Shown: one piece after another, positions 22,403 to 31,042 of the stretch
Layout: each line of letters opens with the position of its first letter
Numbering within the stretch: position 1 is the first letter of the stretch
Origin: Ophiobolus disseminans
Taxonomy: Eukaryota > Ascomycota > Dothideomycetes > Pleosporales > Phaeosphaeriaceae
Length of the DNA: 64,000 bases
Assembly: GCA_010093685.1 (NCBI GenBank)
Contig: MU006223.1
Location: 263,769 to 327,768 of the forward strand
Reading direction: 5' to 3'
Position numbers and translations under genes: made by a program
The notes under the pieces: model-generated
Database searches by the model: none
What the model saw: the letters and a program-made list of their open reading frames with translations, nothing else
What the model was told of the DNA's origin: nothing

Positions 22403-22680
22403 CTTCTACGACCCTGTGGTTTTGTCGATCGGCGTCTTCGATTGCGGTCCGGGGCACTTCTGCTCTGGCCCCGTACGAGGTGGGGTACGAAGTTGAAGGC
22501 GACCGTAGTCGACTGGATGTTAGCCACGGGAAAACGTTTCACGCTTCTACGAGCCTGTGGTATTGTTGATCAGCATCCTCCAGGGTGCTCCGGGGCACTC
22601 CTGCTCTGGCTCAGCACGGGTCGGGGTACGGGGTCGGGGTCGATCATAGTCGACTAGATGCTGGTTATGGCAAGACGTTT
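22403..22680 (+). repeat. Imperfect tandem duplication, two units of about 140 bp
   Basis: Two consecutive units start TTCTACGA(C/G)CCTGTGGT at about 22404 and 22545. Both contain GGTCCGGGGCACT/GCTCCGGGGCACT, then a GGGGTACG-rich part and TAGTCGACT, and end AAAACGTTT/AAGACGTTT. The second unit runs directly into the RNase H-like fragment. Both units encode a related peptide (RGT-S/P-ALA...SRLD...GKTF), so the duplication copied coding sequence. Confidence 0.7.
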
Positions 22681-23052
22681 GGCGCGGTGGCGCTGTCCTT
22701 GTTGCGACTCACGGAGAGCTCGAAGGCGTGGGTGAAGGGACATAACAAAACGAAGGGGAATGAGCTCGCTGATGGGGCCGCCAAGTCTTCTGTGAAGAAG
22801 CAGATCCGAGATCTGCCGAAGCCAGAAGACAAGAAGAGGAAGATGATAAAGAAGAGGGAAGTGCCGACCGAGATTGCGCTGGCTGGAGAAGATGCGGTGG
22901 GGGCATGGTACTGGTGTGTGAAGAAACCAGTCTTGCTTCGTGGAGATGTTGACGAAGAAGAAGACGAAGCAGAAGTGGAGGCTGGAGACGACGACGACAC
23001 CAAGTCCCAGGGCTCAGCAGACATGAAGTGCTCCGACGACGACGACGAATAG
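22585..23052 (+). pseudogene. RNase H-like fragment with acidic tail
   Basis: The frame is open to a TAG at 23050-23052 and has no ATG at its 5' end; upstream it runs into the tandem duplication, where a stop interrupts it. The motif WVKGHNKTKGNELADGAAK is the C-terminal signature of RNase H type 1 domains (catalytic His, then Asp in ELAD). It is followed by a basic stretch and an unusually acidic tail of Glu/Asp runs. The N-terminal catalytic DxS strand and Glu were not found, so the domain is truncated. It may derive from a retroelement or from a fungal RNase H family gene; no reverse transcriptase motif was seen nearby. Confidence 0.55.
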
Positions 23053-23283
23053 TCGTCTGGACCTCCAGTGGTCGTGCTGCAGCCGCCAGCAGCCGTCACG
23101 ATGTTGGACGAGGGTCGAGGTTGACGTTGAGTCTCGGCGTGAAGTCCATCACGCTAGGGCAACCTTCCGCGCACCGCCACACCATCGTTAACGTCATTTC
23201 GGCTTGTACATTCACCAACACCGAGCACCACCACATTCACGAAAAAACCTCCAAGGCGCAAGGCGGAGACCACCTCCGCCACG

Positions 23284-25050
23284 ATGGCGCAATCACCGCT
23301 ATCGACGCTCACAATGCCCCCGCGCTTTGCCATCGAGCTCGACCGCACCGATCCCGACGTTCCCCTCCGCGCATCGCAATCCCACATCCACCACACATGG
23401 GCGCGCACCTTCCACTCCCGGCCCGAGCTATACATCCGACCACAGAGCCTCGCAGAAATACAGAAAGTCGTCAACCTCGCGCGACGCATGCGACGGCGTG
23501 TCGTAACCGTAGGATGCGCACATTCGCCCTCAGACTTGACCTGCACATCGGGTTGGATGCTAAACCTGGATGACTTCAAAAAGGTCTTGGCAGTTGATGA
23601 AGACAACCAGACGATGACTGTGCAAGCTGGCATACGGATGCACGACTTGAACCTGCAAGCGAAAGAGCATGGGCTGACCATGCCAAATCTTGGGTCAATT
23701 GATGACCAATCACTGGCTGGAGCGATTGCAACAGCGACACATGGAAGCTCAATGAGCCATGGACTTCTCTCGGATCGCGTACGGAGTCTGCGCATTGTAC
23801 TGGCGAATGGACAGATAGTGAAGTGCTCGCCCACGCAGTCACCAGATCTGTTTCGTGCCGCTTTAGTATCCCTCGGCGCATTGGGCATCATTGTCGAGAT
23901 CGAGTTCCACATGGTCGAGGCCACCGATATCGAGTGGACACAGACAATACGACCGATTGAGGATGTGCTTGCCGACTGGGACAACGGGCTCTGGACGACA
24001 AACGAGTTCACAAGAGTGTGGTGGCTGCCGTACATGAAGCGAGCAATCGTCTGGCGCGCCGAGAAAACTACCAAGCCCCGTGTCAAGCCACAATACAACT
24101 GGTACGGAGGAAGCGTCGGCTACCACACCTACCACATTTTGCTATGGATCTCGCAATACGTCCCCCGCTTCCTGCCCACCGTTGAGTGGTTCGTTTTCGG
24201 CATGCAATACGGCTTCACCGACGGCGCCACCATCTCCGCCATCGGCGAACAGCGCACCGAACTCCTCATGAACTGCCTCTACTCGCAATTCGTCAACGAA
24301 TGGAGCATCCCCCTCGCCAACGGCCCCGAAGCACTCACACGCCTAACAAACTGGCTCCACGGCGACGAACACACCTCCGGCATCCCCTTCAGCACAAAAG
24401 GCCTCTATGTACACTCCCCCATCGAAGTCCGCGTCGCAAACACCCAAGGCCGCGAACCCCGCCCTTACCTCGACACTTCGTACCCTGACTCCCCGGCGCT
24501 CTACTTAAACGCCACGCTGTACCGCCCCTACAACCAAGACCCACCGTGTCGCGAACGCTACTACCAAGCCTTCGAACACCTCATGAAGGAATACAACGGC
24601 CGCCCCCATTGGGCCAAGAACTTCGCAAACGTAGACCACACATACCTGTCCTCCGTCTACGGCGCCGACCTCGACGCCTTCATCCGCGTCCGCAACGAAG
24701 TCGACCCCGAAGGGATGTTCCTGGGCGCATGGCACCGGCGCACGATCTTACCCTCGAAAACCGAAATGCCCATCTTCCCGCTCGAGGAGAAGGAAGTCAT
24801 TAGGCGTGAGCGGCGCAGTGGCGGCGTGGATTGGACGGGCGAGCAGGCGCGCTGGTGGGATGGGGGGATCGATGTGTTTGAGAAGGCGGGCAGTGAGAGT
24901 GGGGAGAGCTTTGATCTTATTGCGGAGGCGGAGAGTAGTGTGTTGCTGGAGGGGCTGAGGGATGATTCTGGGAGCGAGGATGGGGAGGGGGGGAAGAGGG
25001 AGGGTACCGGGGAGGGGTTGTTTGGTACGAGTGTATTTGATAAGATGTAG
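23284..25050 (+). CDS. ALO1: D-arabinono-1,4-lactone oxidase
   Basis: An intronless gene of 588 residues from ATG 23284. ALO oxidises D-arabinono-1,4-lactone to D-erythroascorbate in the mitochondrial outer membrane, the last step of the fungal ascorbate-analogue pathway. Visible features are an FAD-binding N-terminal domain with VGCAHSPSD (His80 being the expected covalent FAD site) and NLDDF; GSIDDQSLAGAIATATHGS at about 138-155; and the ALO-domain signature HWAKNFA at 442-448. An internal hydrophobic segment (HILLWISQYVPRFLP) fits membrane association. The last 100 residues are an acidic Ser/Gly/Glu-rich tail that would not be needed for catalysis. Codon usage is strongly C-ending in the middle and GC-rich. 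Intact despite the decayed neighbourhood. Confidence 0.95.
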   Translation: MAQSPLSTLTMPPRFAIELDRTDPDVPLRASQSHIHHTWARTFHSRPELYIRPQSLAEIQKVVNLARRMRRRVVTVGCAHSPSDLTCTSGWMLNLDDFKKVLAVDEDNQTMTVQAGIRMHDLNLQAKEHGLTMPNLGSIDDQSLAGAIATATHGSSMSHGLLSDRVRSLRIVLANGQIVKCSPTQSPDLFRAALVSLGALGIIVEIEFHMVEATDIEWTQTIRPIEDVLADWDNGLWTTNEFTRVWWLPYMKRAIVWRAEKTTKPRVKPQYNWYGGSVGYHTYHILLWISQYVPRFLPTVEWFVFGMQYGFTDGATISAIGEQRTELLMNCLYSQFVNEWSIPLANGPEALTRLTNWLHGDEHTSGIPFSTKGLYVHSPIEVRVANTQGREPRPYLDTSYPDSPALYLNATLYRPYNQDPPCRERYYQAFEHLMKEYNGRPHWAKNFANVDHTYLSSVYGADLDAFIRVRNEVDPEGMFLGAWHRRTILPSKTEMPIFPLEEKEVIRRERRSGGVDWTGEQARWWDGGIDVFEKAGSESGESFDLIAEAESSVLLEGLRDDSGSEDGEGGKREGTGEGLFGTSVFDKM

Positions 25051-25177
25051 TGCCGTGTACGAGCGCTCCGACACAGCCTGCGATTCCCTATAGGCGCGGC
25101 CATAGGCTTTCGAACCTAATGAACTATAGTTAACTGCGACTCTGCACTCTACTCTGTATCGCACCTAGCAATATAGT

Positions 25178-25510
25178 CTAGGCCTCTAACAGACCTCTCG
25201 AGATGGATTGGATATTGTCATCGCTGGACAAGTACTCGACTGCACGTACCCCTTTTCGACATCTTTCCGACATTCTGTGTAACATGACCAGTTCGAACTG
25301 TATGTGAAGAAAATCACAGCGGTGTTCTAGAGTTGGATTGGTCTTGAGGTGTCTTGATGTATGTCGGTGCACTATCATGCCTTGCTTTGCGGGTCGATTT
25401 ATCTCTGTGCTCGTCCAAACGCCTTCAACGCCACATGCTTCACACTTCAGGCTCGCCTTGAGTGCCGCCAGGTCCGGCTCATCTTCTTGGCCCTGCTCTG
25501 GCGAGCTCAT
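25178..25510 (-). CDS. Hypothetical small protein, possibly a gene remnant
   Basis: ATG at 25510 encodes MSSPEQGQEDEPDLAALKAS, then LKCEACGVEGVW (a CxxC pair) and a basic C-terminal half ending at 25178, 110 residues. The EDEPDLAALK part belongs to a decayed repeat array that continues at higher coordinates (25435-25860), so this frame may be the surviving 3' end of a larger repetitive gene. No family recognised. Confidence 0.35.
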   Translation of the reverse strand: MSSPEQGQEDEPDLAALKASLKCEACGVEGVWTSTEINRPAKQGMIVHRHTSRHLKTNPTLEHRCDFLHIQFELVMLHRMSERCRKGVRAVEYLSSDDNIQSISRGLLEA

Positions 25511-25860
25511 CCTTCTGGTCCTCCTCCCATAAGCACCCTGAACATCAGAGCAACAGGCTCGCCTTAAGTGCTGTTAGAAGCTTCTTCGACGGTGTGGCTC
25601 TGGTCCTCTAAAGACCGCCTTTAACAACGCGTCATGCTTCAAAAGGCATAAAACTGGGGTCACCTTGAGTGCAGCCAGGTCGGGAGCGTCTTCGACGGTC
25701 CGGGTTGGCTCATCTTCGACGGTCCTGTTCCTCTTGCCTTGAGCGCCGCCAGGTCAGCCTCATCTTCCTGGCCTTGCTCTCCCCGCACTGAGTGCCACTA
25801 GGTCGGGAGCGTCTTTGACGGTCTGGGTTGGCTCGTCTTCTTGTCCACATTTACACACCG
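25435..25860 (-). repeat. Degenerate coding-type repeats (EDEP...DLAALK units)
   Basis: Read on the minus strand, at least four units encode variants of EDEP(T-x-T-V-x-D-A-P)DLAALKA. Two long units lie near 25801-25845 and 25670-25720, and two short ones near 25735-25775 and 25450-25490. Units sit in different frames, separated by stops and shifts, so the array no longer codes continuously. Confidence 0.55.
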
Positions 25861-25864
25861 TGGA

Positions 25865-26400
25865 AGAGCACAGCCATCTCAGGACGGGTACTGCATGCTG
25901 AGAGCCGCGAGGCGGGCATGGTTGTTGTGCGCGCTGAGATCGAGAAAGGTAAGTGATTCGATGGAAGTTTGAAGAATTATAATGGGCTTTCTTGGATATT
26001 AAAGGCCTGCCGGACCTGGTGAGGAAAGGAGAAGGGCGTTGGAAAGAGAAGGGGGGTTTGTATATAATGGTAGTGGCAATTGTGTTCTTGACTTGCAAGG
26101 GCAGGTGTCTTTGCTCGCTGCTTTCTACCTCCGATCCTTCCTTCTTCCTTCTCATGCTCATCACGTCATCACTCAGCAACTTAGTTCAGAAAAAATTGTC
26201 ATCGCATCAATTCAATATCTGTGTACCATAAGGCATGTGCTGGTATCCACATACCGCCTAGTATACCGTTATAGCACTCTATGTGCAACATAGGAAACTG
26301 ATATCTCATATCCTCCTTTTAATACTCTCTCAACGTCCCGAAATTGGAAGGAAGCAATCCTCGTATCAATCCTTCCATTTACCCCCTCAAGCCACACCAG
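25865..26400. other. Intergenic region between the repeat array and gene C
   Basis: About 535 bases. A minus-strand frame (25760-26179) overlaps the end of the repeat array but has unremarkable composition elsewhere; nothing is called. Confidence 0.35.
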
Positions 26401-26401
26401 C

Positions 26402-29400
26402 TCAAGCGCCGCAGAACTGCATCTCCAAATCCTCCGCCTCTCCATCCACCCGCGCACACTCCTCCCACGCCCCAACAACAGCACGGCTATCCTCCACACC
26501 ATCGCCATCAAACTCGACGGCGCGCAGGAACTCCGCAAGTTTGACGTGGCCGAGGAATATCTTGTGCTGCAACACCTGATTCGCCAACACAGTCTCCGCA
26601 GAGCAATCGTACGCATACGAACTGCCCAGATCAAGCGCTGCGCGCTCGACGCATGCGACGGCCAGGAAAGCGCCAACGAGGGAGAGCTGGAATTGTTGCG
26701 TGGCAGTGGGGGACTGAAGAGCGAGGAGGAACTCGCGCAAAGTCGTAGTGCCGATCTGCGTGTTCATACGGCGGCGGGGCGTAGATGTAGGGCTGGGCAG
26801 TGATGAGGGCGGTGTGGGTGTGAGCTTGAGCCAGCCCGTGGGAGTGGAGGTGGTGATTGTGAGGGGGCGGGGGAATAAGTCGGACTCCGCGGTGGAGAGT
26901 GGGGATGCTGGCGTTGAGGTTGTAGGTGTTGCGCAGCCAGAACCTAGTATAGCTGCCTCGTCGTTGGCATGAAGTGGATCCGGGATGGGGTTGTAGCCGA
27001 GGAGAGTCATGGCTGAACGAGGTGTTGAGGGTTGGAATGTGAGGTTACGAGCGATGACTTTGGGCTCGGGCTTGGAGGGAATGACCACCTCTTCCTCAAC
27101 TGACTTGAGAGTGTCTTCATCTTCGATGGATGAAGAGTTCTCTGGAGTGGTTGCCAACTCCTTCTCTCCAGCGGAGACGTCCTCCTCAATGGAAGGCTCC
27201 TGGGAATTGGTCACCAACTCCTCGTTCGACGGCGGGAGCACCACGGTTGTGGAAAGAGTGGGATCCGACTCCGACTCACAGCCCTCAGTGTCCTCGTCAT
27301 GCTCTGATGAGACTGCATGTTCATCCCGGGAGGAAGGCGCAGCGTCAGGCAAGATGGCAGAGTCGGACTCTAGAGACACGTTTTCGCCAGGCTGATCCAT
27401 ATGAGACTCGGTGATCTCGGTATCAGCCTCCGCATCCATCTCGGACGGAATCTCTTGCGACACTGTGCCAGTTGAGGACATGTCTTCGCCAGGTTGATTC
27501 ATATGAGACTCGGTGGTCTCGGTATCAACCTCTGCATCTTCCGACACCGGGCTGGCTGGGAACATGTCTTCGCCAGGCTGATCCATATAAGACACGGTGG
27601 TCTCGGTATCAACCTTTGCATCCAGCTCGAAAGACATATCTTCTGACACTGGGCTGGTGGGCGAAACTATGTCGGAGTCGTGGTCCGAAACAATGTCCGA
27701 GTCGGCTGCAGGAATCCCCACGAAGGGCTCTGCAGTGTCGATGTCCTGATGCTTTGGAGGCTCGGGGACAGTTGACTCGAAAGCAGATGTGACGATAGCG
27801 TCGACATCGTGTTCGACATCTGATTTGTCAGTGACTGTATTGTCAGTGGTTGTGGTGTTGGAGTCCTCACCTTCCTTGCTAGCGATGACCAAGACGGATT
27901 GATCGACATCTTCAGAGACCACATCAGAAGTAATTTGTTCGGACGTGGTCGCGACGCCACCAAAGACGAAAGGTGTGGTAGCCGCCTTCTCCTCCTCGGT
28001 AGACACTACCGCTGCCAGAGACGCCTCTTTTTTGGTGAAATCAAAGCTCGGAGTCCGCGGCGGCGAAACAGGACCCTTGGCCTTGGTCGAATCGTCCGTC
28101 TTCGCCGGTGTGACATGTGAGGTGGCTGGGACCTTGAACTTCAACCCCGTCGGTGTAGGGAAGTCATCCAGATCGAGAAGTGGCAGTAAAGTTGGAGAGG
28201 CAATGACAGGACATGAAATCTCCGCCTGCGGTGACCCCGAGCGCTTTGGCGACTTGACCTTTGCGAGCTTCCGAGGTTGCTGAGGCGTCGCCACGACATC
28301 CTTCTCGTCACCCTCCTCAGTTTCAGATTCTAGAGAGGACTGCAGTTCTCGCTGAGAGACGCCCTGCTTCGCGACCTGCCCACAAGCCTGGCGATAGCGT
28401 AGATTCGCAACGTCCACGGCTTGGATGGCGTCAGCGTCCTCCTTTGAGATGTTTGCACCACGTGTAGACTTGACATCCTTGCCCACTTCCGAGGGTCGAT
28501 AGTAGATGCCACGACTGTACACAGGCATGAACGCGTTGTACAAGTCGATTTCCGCGCTCTCCATGGCCTTGAACAGCTTCACCTTATCAAGACCAGCGTT
28601 CTTGCGTAACTCGGCCATGTAGGTGGGGCGCTGGAATAGCAGGTTCACGAAGCCGACGGCGTCGTTGCCGCCCTTGACCTGGGTCTTGTTCATCTCAAGC
28701 TTGATGAGCGAGGTAAGGACAGCGAGTCGGTTGGAATCGATTACGACCGGTGCCGCAGGGCGCACCGCCTGGTCCTTGATAACCGATGGTGGGCTTGTGG
28801 AAGTGGATGATTGCGGAACGGGTATGGTGATGCTGGTGGATCGGTTCATCGGAGGGTAGCTGCTGGTCGACTTGGTAGCTGCCGAAGCAACTATGGGCAA
28901 CTGGACGTCCTCGGTGGGTGAAGCCGTCACCTCGACAGACTTCTCGGCATCAGACTTCTGACCAGCATCAGTGGCTTTGCCAGCCGGAGAAGAAGTTGCA
29001 GCCTTTCGTGACTTCGACGGCTTCTTGACCTTCTTCTTGCGAGTCACCACCGGCTCTTGCAAGACCTGGGGCTTGATAGACGCAAACGTCTTATCAGCCT
29101 TGTTCTTCTCCTGAGACTTCTTCTTCTCGACCTTGGCCTGACCTGAAGCCTTCTTGACGACGATCGGAGCATCCGGCTTCGGCTCCTTAACCTTCTTCTC
29201 GATCTTGACAGTGTCGACGGCGTCTTTGATGGCAGCCGAAGGAAAGACAGCCTTCTTCGCCGACGTTATACGCAGGGTGCCAGAGACCTTGGTTGGAGTC
29301 TTGGGTGGCTCGGTGCCGTTGGTGGACGACTGCTGAGGCGATGCCGTATTCTCGACAGTGCTACCCGCCTCGCTACCAGAAGCCGTGGAAGACTTGACGG

Positions 29401-29638
29401 AGCTGGACACGTTTGCCCAAGCCTCGCGCGAAGCTGTGTTGTTGTTAAGATCAACCTCCAGGCAATCAGGAGAAGCAGACGTACTCGGGCTCGCGTCGGT
29501 GGACGAATGTCCAGACGACGCAGTGTTCTTGACGGTGTTGGACTCGTTCGCCCCAACCTTACGCACAGATGTAAGGGGCACGGTGCCGTCGTAGATGACA
29601 GCTGCGTACTTCTTGAATCCGGATTTCCCACGAGCCAT
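26402..29638 (-). CDS. Large Ser/Thr/Glu-rich protein C with a shared C-terminal domain (new family candidate)
   Basis: An intronless frame of 1,078 residues from ATG 29638 (MARGKSGFKKYAAVIYDG). The frame stays open 59 codons further upstream, but that part is a repetitive Ser/Thr leader and the ATG at 29638 has a good context. Order: basic N terminus; Lys/Ser/Pro-rich linker; a folded-looking block (SNRLAVLTSLIKLEMN to RYRQACGQVAKQ) around residues 320-455; a long acidic linker with about three tandem repeats carrying VDTETT...MDQPGEDM; and a C-terminal domain with FL-x26-ER-x25-H-x3-LG-x3-L-x2-FL (DNA 26510-26750). No signal peptide or membrane helix. It is the longest of three relatives in the window (others at 14768 and 18400). 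Function unknown. Confidence 0.8.
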   Translation of the reverse strand: MARGKSGFKKYAAVIYDGTVPLTSVRKVGANESNTVKNTASSGHSSTDASPSTSASPDCLEVDLNNNTASREAWANVSSSVKSSTASGSEAGSTVENTASPQQSSTNGTEPPKTPTKVSGTLRITSAKKAVFPSAAIKDAVDTVKIEKKVKEPKPDAPIVVKKASGQAKVEKKKSQEKNKADKTFASIKPQVLQEPVVTRKKKVKKPSKSRKAATSSPAGKATDAGQKSDAEKSVEVTASPTEDVQLPIVASAATKSTSSYPPMNRSTSITIPVPQSSTSTSPPSVIKDQAVRPAAPVVIDSNRLAVLTSLIKLEMNKTQVKGGNDAVGFVNLLFQRPTYMAELRKNAGLDKVKLFKAMESAEIDLYNAFMPVYSRGIYYRPSEVGKDVKSTRGANISKEDADAIQAVDVANLRYRQACGQVAKQGVSQRELQSSLESETEEGDEKDVVATPQQPRKLAKVKSPKRSGSPQAEISCPVIASPTLLPLLDLDDFPTPTGLKFKVPATSHVTPAKTDDSTKAKGPVSPPRTPSFDFTKKEASLAAVVSTEEEKAATTPFVFGGVATTSEQITSDVVSEDVDQSVLVIASKEGEDSNTTTTDNTVTDKSDVEHDVDAIVTSAFESTVPEPPKHQDIDTAEPFVGIPAADSDIVSDHDSDIVSPTSPVSEDMSFELDAKVDTETTVSYMDQPGEDMFPASPVSEDAEVDTETTESHMNQPGEDMSSTGTVSQEIPSEMDAEADTEITESHMDQPGENVSLESDSAILPDAAPSSRDEHAVSSEHDEDTEGCESESDPTLSTTVVLPPSNEELVTNSQEPSIEEDVSAGEKELATTPENSSSIEDEDTLKSVEEEVVIPSKPEPKVIARNLTFQPSTPRSAMTLLGYNPIPDPLHANDEAAILGSGCATPTTSTPASPLSTAESDLFPRPLTITTSTPTGWLKLTPTPPSSLPSPTSTPRRRMNTQIGTTTLREFLLALQSPTATQQFQLSLVGAFLAVACVERAALDLGSSYAYDCSAETVLANQVLQHKIFLGHVKLAEFLRAVEFDGDGVEDSRAVVGAWEECARVDGEAEDLEMQFCGA
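27385..27640 (-). repeat. Coding minisatellite inside gene C
   Basis: Three imperfect units of about 90-120 bp, each with GCCAGG(C/T)TGAT(C/T)CATAT and GTGGTCTCGGTATCAACCT-type cores on the plus strand. They encode the MDQPGEDM...VDTETT repeats of the minus-strand protein. Unit lengths are multiples of three, so the frame is kept. Confidence 0.75.
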
Positions 29639-30109
29639 TGTAGATGACGTGTAAGTGAAGATGTAAGTGTAAGTGTAAGAAGAGTGGGAGGTGGCTGTTG
29701 CAGATACTTGCAAGTGAGTAGGGTCGGTTGAGGGCTTGAGCTCGAGAGTTCGCACGGAAAGGTTGAGAGAGGTTGATGCGAGATGAATGTGTAGAGAGGT
29801 TGATGCAAGATGCAAGTGTAGAGAGGAGATCTGGAGGCGCAGGCGGAGGCCAATAAATAGAGGGGGAAGGCGCTAAGCGCAGGTGCGAGGTCGCTGTGAA
29901 TACTTACAATGAGCCCGTGCAGGTCGGGCTGTGGCTCAAGCCTTTTCTCAGAAAGGTGAATGGACCGAAAAGGTCCATGAATGCCTGAGACGTCATCTTG
30001 AGGGCAAACTAGGTTCGAGAGCTTCTATCGAGGGTACTCGTGACTTAGTCTGGAAGCGAGACGAAAGGAGCGGGGCATACAAAAGACTTACATCCCTGGA
30101 CCCAATCCA
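29639..30109. other. Divergent intergenic region
   Basis: Separates gene C (minus) from the RING-like gene (plus) and should hold both promoters. The 29640-29830 part is a CT/GA-biased imperfect repeat (AGAGAGGTTGATGC(A/G)AGATG occurs twice near 29765 and 29797), fitting the leader of gene C. Confidence 0.45.
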
Positions 30110-30415
30110 ATGCATCACGCCCCTACGACTCCAATCAACATCCCAATGTCAACTTCCTCTTCACCTCGTGAGCTCTTCCTCACAAACTCCACCGCCCTCT
30201 CCACCCTCCCAGCAACCCACTTCCACGACACCAACAACGACTGCCCCATGTGCACCGAGACCGATCCTCCCGCAAACCCCGACAGCCGCGTCGTCGAAAC
30301 ACAATGCAACCACGCCTTTTACCCCGTCTGCTTGGCCACCTGGGTAGAGTCCCTTGGCGAACGCGATGGCACGTGTCCGAGCTGTCGACAAGTGCTATAT
30401 CAAGGACGTGTGTAG
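30110..30415 (+). CDS. Small RING-type zinc-finger protein with a substituted metal ligand
   Basis: ATG at 30110 opens a 101-residue frame. The C-terminal half is RING-like: CPMC, a 17-residue loop, then CNHAFYPVCLATW and finally CPSC. In a canonical RING-H2 finger the position three after the first His is a second His; here it is Tyr (HAFY). RING-H2 proteins usually act as E3 ubiquitin ligases. With one ligand replaced, activity is uncertain, though variant RINGs that still fold are known. The N-terminal 45 residues are Ser/Thr/Pro-rich. No intron is apparent. Confidence 0.7.
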   Translation: MHHAPTTPINIPMSTSSSPRELFLTNSTALSTLPATHFHDTNNDCPMCTETDPPANPDSRVVETQCNHAFYPVCLATWVESLGERDGTCPSCRQVLYQGRV

Positions 30416-30670
30416 CGCCAGGAGTCTCGAACTATATCTATGTCGGATGGCATCTTCCGGATGGAATCAGCTCTTAGACGCTACCTAGCAGATAGGGAAA
30501 CAACCGAAATTTTGTTTAGGCACTCTTGAGGGGGGAATTTATACAGAAAGTAGACAATGAGTTGCGCTGTTGGATAATTGACTTGTTTTAGGATAGTCAT
30601 GATGTCTGCCTTTTAGAGTGCTCATAGTTTGACATACCTGTCAACAATTAAGCGGTTTACAAGCGCTTGA
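30416..30670. other. Intergenic region, nothing identified
   Basis: Presumed 3' flank of the RING-like gene; no repeat or gene recognised. Confidence 0.3.
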
Positions 30671-30958
30671 TCAACCTTCTGCCAAGCCGACGGTTTCATA
30701 GTATTTTGCTAGCAATAAATCTTCTTCCAAAATGGCAATCTCTCTACGCCGACGCCTAGAAATTAGGTGACTTGATTGTTGACACCTTCGTAGTTTGATA
30801 AGAGACTCGAGGCTAGGAACTGTTTCTCTTTCGTAATGAAGAATTCCAAGATCGATCTGGTCTAATGCACCTGAAATGATTCCGTGCTCACCGAGCTTCT
30901 CTAGATATTGTGCCTTTCGGTCGTATCCTTTCAACCCAAGGTTGTCAAGCAGCCATGG
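30671..30958 (-). pseudogene. Possible orphan exon or gene remnant downstream of the HET gene
   Basis: A minus-strand frame open from 30958 to a TGA at 30671 encodes a charged, helical 95-residue stretch (LLDNLGLKGYDRKAQYLEKL and on to LISRRRRREIAILEEDLLL) with no ATG. The composition is protein-like. It lies about 85 bases past the stop of the HET gene on the same strand and could be the end of a neighbouring lost gene. No splice path joining it to the HET gene was found. Confidence 0.3.
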
Positions 30959-31042
30959 TTATGCCTATCAGCGGTCCATCTCGCGAACAAGTTTCGATCT
31001 GAACCATCCCATTGTGAATATGTCCCAAATACGAAAACTCAC

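Noticed and set aside
23154..24098. 314-codon minus-strand open frame
   Set aside because: Antisense to the ALO gene, whose strand has clear FAD and HWAK motifs.
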